Assembly: GCF_001577835.2 (NCBI RefSeq) | Contig: NC_029526.1 | Span: 837,510 to 901,509, forward strand | Direction: 5' to 3' | DNA: 64,000 bases | From: Coturnix japonica | Lineage: Eukaryota > Chordata > Aves > Galliformes > Phasianidae | The notes under the pieces: model-generated | The model's database searches: none | Seen by the model: the letters and a program-made list of their open reading frames with translations, nothing else | Told to the model about the DNA's origin: nothing | Program-made: the position numbers and the translations under genes | Shown: piece after piece, positions 59,394-64,000 of the stretch | How the letters are laid out: each line of letters opens with the position of its first letter | Position numbering within the stretch: position 1 is the stretch's first letter

Positions 59394-62300
59394 ATGTTCC
59401 TGTACAACCTCACATTACAGCGTGCCACGGGCATCAGCTATGCCATCCATGGCAACTTCTCAGGTAACTTTCTCTCCTGTAATGTCCATTGGCTTAGGCT
59501 GTTTCAGACAGTAGGGGGAAAAAAGGAGTTTCTGCACTGTTTGGTTGCTGAAGTTAATCTGTATCAGCATAATTGGGTCTTCTTTCTGGAGGTGTTTTAT
59601 CATTTGATCTAAATGATGCTACTTGAGCTATTGGATCATGTGGAAAGAGAGGAAGTTTGGCTTAAGTGCAGACTTAATTTGGTGTTTTATATTCACAATC
59701 TATTAAAAGATGCTCAAACTACAGGGCACTTTGCTTGGTGACTAAGTTGCATTGAGTTCTGCTGCATTGTTGCTCATTCCTTAGGAACCAAACAACAGGA
59801 AATTGTTGTTTCCCGGGGCAAGATCTTGGAGCTGCTCCGCCCGGACCCCAACACGGGGAAGGTTCACACCTTGCTGACTGTGGAAGTGTTTGGGGTCATC
59901 CGCTCCCTCATGGCCTTCAGGCTGACAGGAGGGACCAAAGATTACATAGTTGTGGGCAGCGACTCGGGGCGCATTGTTATCCTGGAGTACCAGCCCTCCA
60001 AAAACGTGTTTGAGAAGATTCATCAGGAAACCTTTGGCAAGAGCGGATGTCGTAGGATTGTTCCAGGCCAGTACTTGGCCGTAGACCCAAAGGGCCGCGC
60101 TGTCATGATCAGTAAGTCAATCTAGAGTTTTTTGCTCTATTCCTGTCTTGGAGTTAATGGCTTCAGAGCAAGTTTCTGCCAGGTGTGATTTAAGTATTTC
60201 TTCTCAGGCTGTTTGGTAGGCTGTGAGACGTGTCAGGGGGAACGCAGACACTCAAAATAGTTCCATGATGCTGATGGAATTGCACAACTTAAATTCTAAC
60301 ACTGGGCCAAAGCAATCTAGAAAGAAGCCGACCAGGTTTGGTGAGCGGGCAGAACCCTGACATTTGGGAGAAAAGTTAGGGCTGCAGCCAGCCCTGCTGT
60401 GCTGTGGTCAGCTCCTCCAGCCTGAAGTGATGATCTTAATCCATGTCTCTTCTCTGAGATTTATTGTGGAGACAACTAGAAGAATTTCTGATCAGGCTTC
60501 ATAGCTAAAAAGGGCACTTTGGTAGCTAAGCATTACCATGAGGCATCTTAGTTACTTGGTTGGCCGACCAGCATTGCTAACAGTTGTGCTTTTACAGCCA
60601 ATGGGATGACAAGCTTGTAAAGCAAGAGTAAACACTACTAGTGCATGAACCTCCTTAGTTTGCCAGAGCAGGCTTTTTTTAACTTATTTCCATGCAGTCT
60701 GTCATGTTTTGTGTCTTGGAATGTGAGTAGACCTGCCTGTAGCTGTTAGGAGCTGAGTACTGGGCTAGTCATACCTAACCCAAAGATTCAGAGTTAAGCT
60801 TTAGAGCTGGATTTGTTGTAGTCTGAGATGTTAAAAATGAGCTATTTGAAGATAATTGCTGGCACAGAGATGAGTACCAATAGCAGATTTCAGCAGCAAA
60901 ATCATGCCAACGTTTTGTTGTGAAGTTTTCTATTGGGATGGGGGTAAGACAGGTGTAATCAACAAGCATTTCTGCCCTTTTCTTGCAGGTGCTATTGAGA
61001 AGCAGAAGCTGGTATATATCTTAAACAGAGATGCTGCAGCTCGGCTCACCATTTCCTCCCCACTGGAAGCTCACAAGGCCAATACCTTGGTCTACCACGT
61101 GGTGGGAGTCGATGTGGGATTTGAAAACCCAATGTTTGCTTGTCTGGAAATGGATTATGAGGTGAGAAGACTTGGGTGACTTTGTTACTTCTATTCTGCT
61201 TCACCTGCCTGTGGAGTCAGGGAACGTTGTCTGCCTTTACTGTCTGAGATAACTTCTCTTTGTCTCAAGCTTACCTGCCTTAACTCTGGTCACAGTTGGA
61301 AGGTCTCTTCTGTTTTGGTGATTCTTAACTCATTGCTGTTGAACTGCACACATGCATGTTTCCTTCCTCTGAACCATTTTTGAGCATCTTCTGCCAAGTC
61401 TTTTGGGCTTTATTCTAATGTTGTTTAAAACTCTTTTGTGGTACATTAGTTTTGCTCCTCCTTTCTTGAAAGACATCTTGTTCTGGTGCTGTCAGCAGGT
61501 AGCACATCAAGAGTAAACCTTTTGCTGTTAAAATATTGCCTGAATTCTGACCAAGTTGTTTCCTTTGGACAGTGTACCTATCAGCTGTCTGAATAAGCAC
61601 CTAAAGAAAAGTGACTGCTCTGTTGTTCTAGTGGTTAAAGCTGTACTTGAGGGCAAGTCTTAGTATTGTAATTTACACGCACCCTGAAGTCTTTTGTGTG
61701 TCAGAGAGGGTGGAGGTGTGATTATTGTCTAGAGGTTTCTAAGGAAAACCACAGGAGCTTTTACTGTTATGTATTGCAGCAAGTCTGCTCATGCTCTGAT
61801 GGCAGACATGGTTACTGTGTGGTAACAGGCTTGAGCTGATGTGTGTAGACATTCCTGGGGATGTGAAGCTCCCATTGCTGTAGACTTCAGTGAAAGAATG
61901 ATCTCTGAATGTGTATAAATGGCTGCTTTTCACTCATGCCATTTCAGTTCTTAGAATATTTTCACACAGATACCATTTGTGGCTTGAATGAAGTGTTCAT
62001 GTTTTGCGTTTTAGGAAGCAGACAACGATCCAACAGGAGAAGCAGCAGCCAACACACAACAGACCTTGACATTTTATGAACTGGACTTGGGTTTGAACCA
62101 CGTTGTTAGGAAATACAGTGAGCCCTTGGAAGAGCACGGCAACTTCCTTATAACAGGTACTGCCCACCTGGCTGCTAAGTCGCTTTACTGTGAATCTGTT
62201 TGGTTCCTTTTCTGAAGGGAGCAGTGTCGCTATGCTTCAGGTTCTAAGAGTTGTTTGGCTGGTAGTCTGAGCCATTAGTATTAAGTCATTGATGAGACAG

Positions 62301-64000
62301 GTCACGAGTAATGGCTCGCATGTGGAAATGTGCAGATACAGGTGAGGTTTGAAGACTGTACTATAGTTCTCTTACGTCTGCATTGGATTCTTATTGTTCA
62401 GAAGCTAGTTATTAAACAAAACTAGCCAGTGATAGATGCAAAAGAATGTAATTTGAGGTAATGCATACATAATGCAACAGCACTGCTGTTCTACTCTTTT
62501 GAGTGGGATTCAAGCAGCTAATGTGAGTGCAAAAAGCCAGTAAATAACCATGCACTAAAGACCCTTCTACCAGGGTTTGATGCAAAGCAAATGCTTTCAA
62601 CTTGAGGAAGAGCTGAACTGCAGGTATCTCCACATGGAAAGAAGCTGAGAGTTAGGTTTGTTTACCCTGTTGTTGCAGTCGTAAGCAAATACTGGGCTGG
62701 ATCTGCTTGCTGCTGCCCTTCAGTAGTGTGTTCCATTATGCTGGGCTCCCAGCAGAACCATTTTAATAACATTCTTAGATGAAAGATCTGTCAGAAAAGC
62801 ATCTGATACTGTGACAGCAAGCAAACATGCCAGTCACCAACAAGTTGCTGATGTAGTATTTTGGGCTCAGCATGGCTTTCTAAATGAGAATGAGACATAA
62901 AAGATGAAACAAGCAATTTACTTGGAGATGTATCCTTTGTTTTTCCTGGTCTGTCAGTTCATTCTGCCCTGTTTTTATGCCCACATAAAAAGCTGTATTC
63001 AGTGTTGATCTTTCTCCCTAGAAAAATTCATATATTCAGGGCGATGCAGAGCTATGCTGTTCCAAAAAAAAACCACCAACAAAATCAATCCTTTATAAGC
63101 AGTAGTTCAGATCTGTGGTAAGAATTCTTCTTGTAGTGATGTTTCCTTGTTCTGTTTCAGTTCCGGGTGGTTCTGATGGACCTAGTGGGGTACTGATCTG
63201 TTCAGAAAACTATATCACTTATAAAAACTTTGGTGACCAGCCGGACATCAGATGCCCGATTCCCAGGAGACGGGTGAGAATTCTGGGATTCCTCCTTTAT
63301 ATAAGATGTTCTTTGTTATTGCTGAATGAGTTTACCAGTATCAGGGAGGATTTAAAGTGATGGAAACAGGATTAAGAGTCTTGTTAGCCTGTCATCTGCC
63401 TTGATGGCTGCACTCCTCATCTGTGAGGGAAGATGACAGTTGTTGTGGCCTGATGTGATGAGTTTGTTTCATGTCTCTTCTCTGAAATTGACGCTGAAGA
63501 TATTCCAAAGACTCTGATCAGGCGCTTGTGGCAGTGCTGTCAGTGTAAGGTAGGATGACTTGAAGTGTTGGGTCATGGTCGCCCTTGTGCATACAGGTGA
63601 ATTCAATGGCTGCTCTGTTGCATGTAAGGCTTCGTTCTCTTCCTTTGCTACTGCAGATCATTGTGTTCTCTGGCAGAGCTTTAAACGTCTATAGAAGCTT
63701 AGGTGCTGAAAAATATATGGTTGTGTTACTGTTGTATTTGGTTTTGACGTTTTGTGGTTGTCTGGGAGAGGGGGGAAAGCTTAGGCACAGCATCTTAGAA
63801 ATGTATTTCCTTTTGGGGGAGAGATGTGCCAGCTATAACGGAGCAGATGTGCTTTATACTGAAAACTTTTTCGTGTGCTGTCAGTTCTCAGACACCTGTG
63901 AAATGGAAATACTTCAGTCAGTGAAACCACATCTGTACTGGTCCTTTCCACCAATCATTTCTGCTTTCTTTCTTGATAGAATGACTTGGATGACCCAGAG
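59394..64000 (+). CDS. SF3B3: Splicing factor 3b subunit 3 (SAP130), N-terminal 282 residues
   Basis: A beta-propeller scaffold of the SF3b part of U2 snRNP. It is related to DDB1 and CPSF160 and is also found in STAGA-type complexes. Coding exons: 59394-59463, 59785-60111, 60989-61161, 62015-62156, 63161-63273 and 63980-64000 (cut by the window edge). They join in frame and match the human N-terminus almost residue for residue: [100 protein letters not shown] and [15 protein letters not shown]. The rest of the roughly 1217-residue protein lies beyond the window. The leader before the ATG is in the same exon; its acceptor is unresolved (candidates end at 59196, 59279 and 59340). Two introns carry C/D snoRNAs. 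Confidence 0.97.
60419..60498 (+). ncRNA. SNORD111: C/D-box snoRNA, SNORD111 type (copy 1)
   Basis: Terminal stem AGCCTGA (60419-60425) with TCAGGCT (60492-60498), a perfect 7-bp pairing. C box GTGATGA (60427-60433), D box CTGA (60488-60491) and internal D' CTGA (60454-60457). Upstream of D' the guide CATGTCTCTTC is complementary to GAAGAGACATG, a conserved stretch of 28S rRNA (from memory). The fifth base before D' is C opposite a G, as expected for 2'-O-methylation of that G, the site assigned to human SNORD111. It lies in the SF3B3 intron 60112-60988. Mammalian SF3B3 hosts SNORD111 and SNORD111B; which of the two this matches is not resolved. Confidence 0.88.
61162..62014 (+). other. SF3B3: SF3B3 intron, no recognisable element
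   Basis: I see no C/D or H/ACA boxes with a closing stem, no CR1 tail and no exon. The intron 62157-63160 is also blank to my reading. Confidence 0.6.
63447..63523 (+). ncRNA. SNORD111: C/D-box snoRNA, SNORD111 type (copy 2)
   Basis: Terminal stem GCCTGA (63448-63453) with TCAGGC (63518-63523). C box GTGATGA (63455-63461), D box CTGA (63514-63517), D' CTGA (63482-63485) and a C'-like CTGAAGA (63494-63500). It shares the 16-base block CATGTCTCTTCTCTGA (guide plus D') with copy 1, but its other half differs (ATTCCAAAGACT before D). It lies in the SF3B3 intron 63274-63979. So the two paralogues keep one guide and have diverged in the other. Confidence 0.88.

Overview
The window is vertebrate nuclear DNA, almost certainly from a bird of the fowl group (chicken or a close relative; the species is inferred). 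It has six multi-exon protein genes with GT-AG introns, CpG-rich promoters, many CR1 LINE 3' ends with the avian 8-bp tail, and no Alu, L1 or B-type SINEs. Exons were joined by matching splice phases to remembered vertebrate proteins, and every join described is in frame.

Layout, left to right: (1) the 3' part of GLG1 (+), nine exons from 735 to 5890, then a 3'UTR of about 3.9 kb; (2) PDPR (+), complete, start codon 10424, stop 26385, 3'UTR to about 29430; (3) ST3GAL2 (-), six coding exons, 33184 down to 31307, with 3'UTR to about 29600, convergent with PDPR; (4) a very GC-rich head-to-head promoter region, about 34.4-36.1 kb, with four ZNF143/SBS-like motifs, a degenerate minisatellite and an inverted YY1 pair on a start codon; (5) FCSK (+), complete, 36063-43025; (6) COG4 (-), complete, 19 coding exons, 58258 down to 44564, convergent with FCSK; (7) a bidirectional promoter at about 58.25-58.62 kb; (8) the 5' part of SF3B3 (+), from 59394 off the right end, with two C/D-box snoRNAs of the SNORD111 type in two of its introns.

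Four of the six genes serve the Golgi or glycan synthesis: GLG1 (Golgi sialoglycoprotein), ST3GAL2 (sialyltransferase), FCSK (fucose salvage) and COG4 (Golgi tether). PDPR regulates pyruvate dehydrogenase phosphatase in mitochondria and SF3B3 is a spliceosome subunit.

The most unusual element is a 180-bp insert in an FCSK intron (38271-38450). It has two tRNA-like units, each with A and B boxes, joined to a CR1 3' tail. It looks like a dimeric tRNA-headed SINE mobilised by CR1, of a kind I do not know from fowl. Seven CR1 fragments are also mapped, one of which appears to run up to or into the splice acceptor zone of SF3B3 exon 2. I saw no retroviral element, CRISPR array or bona fide tRNA gene.
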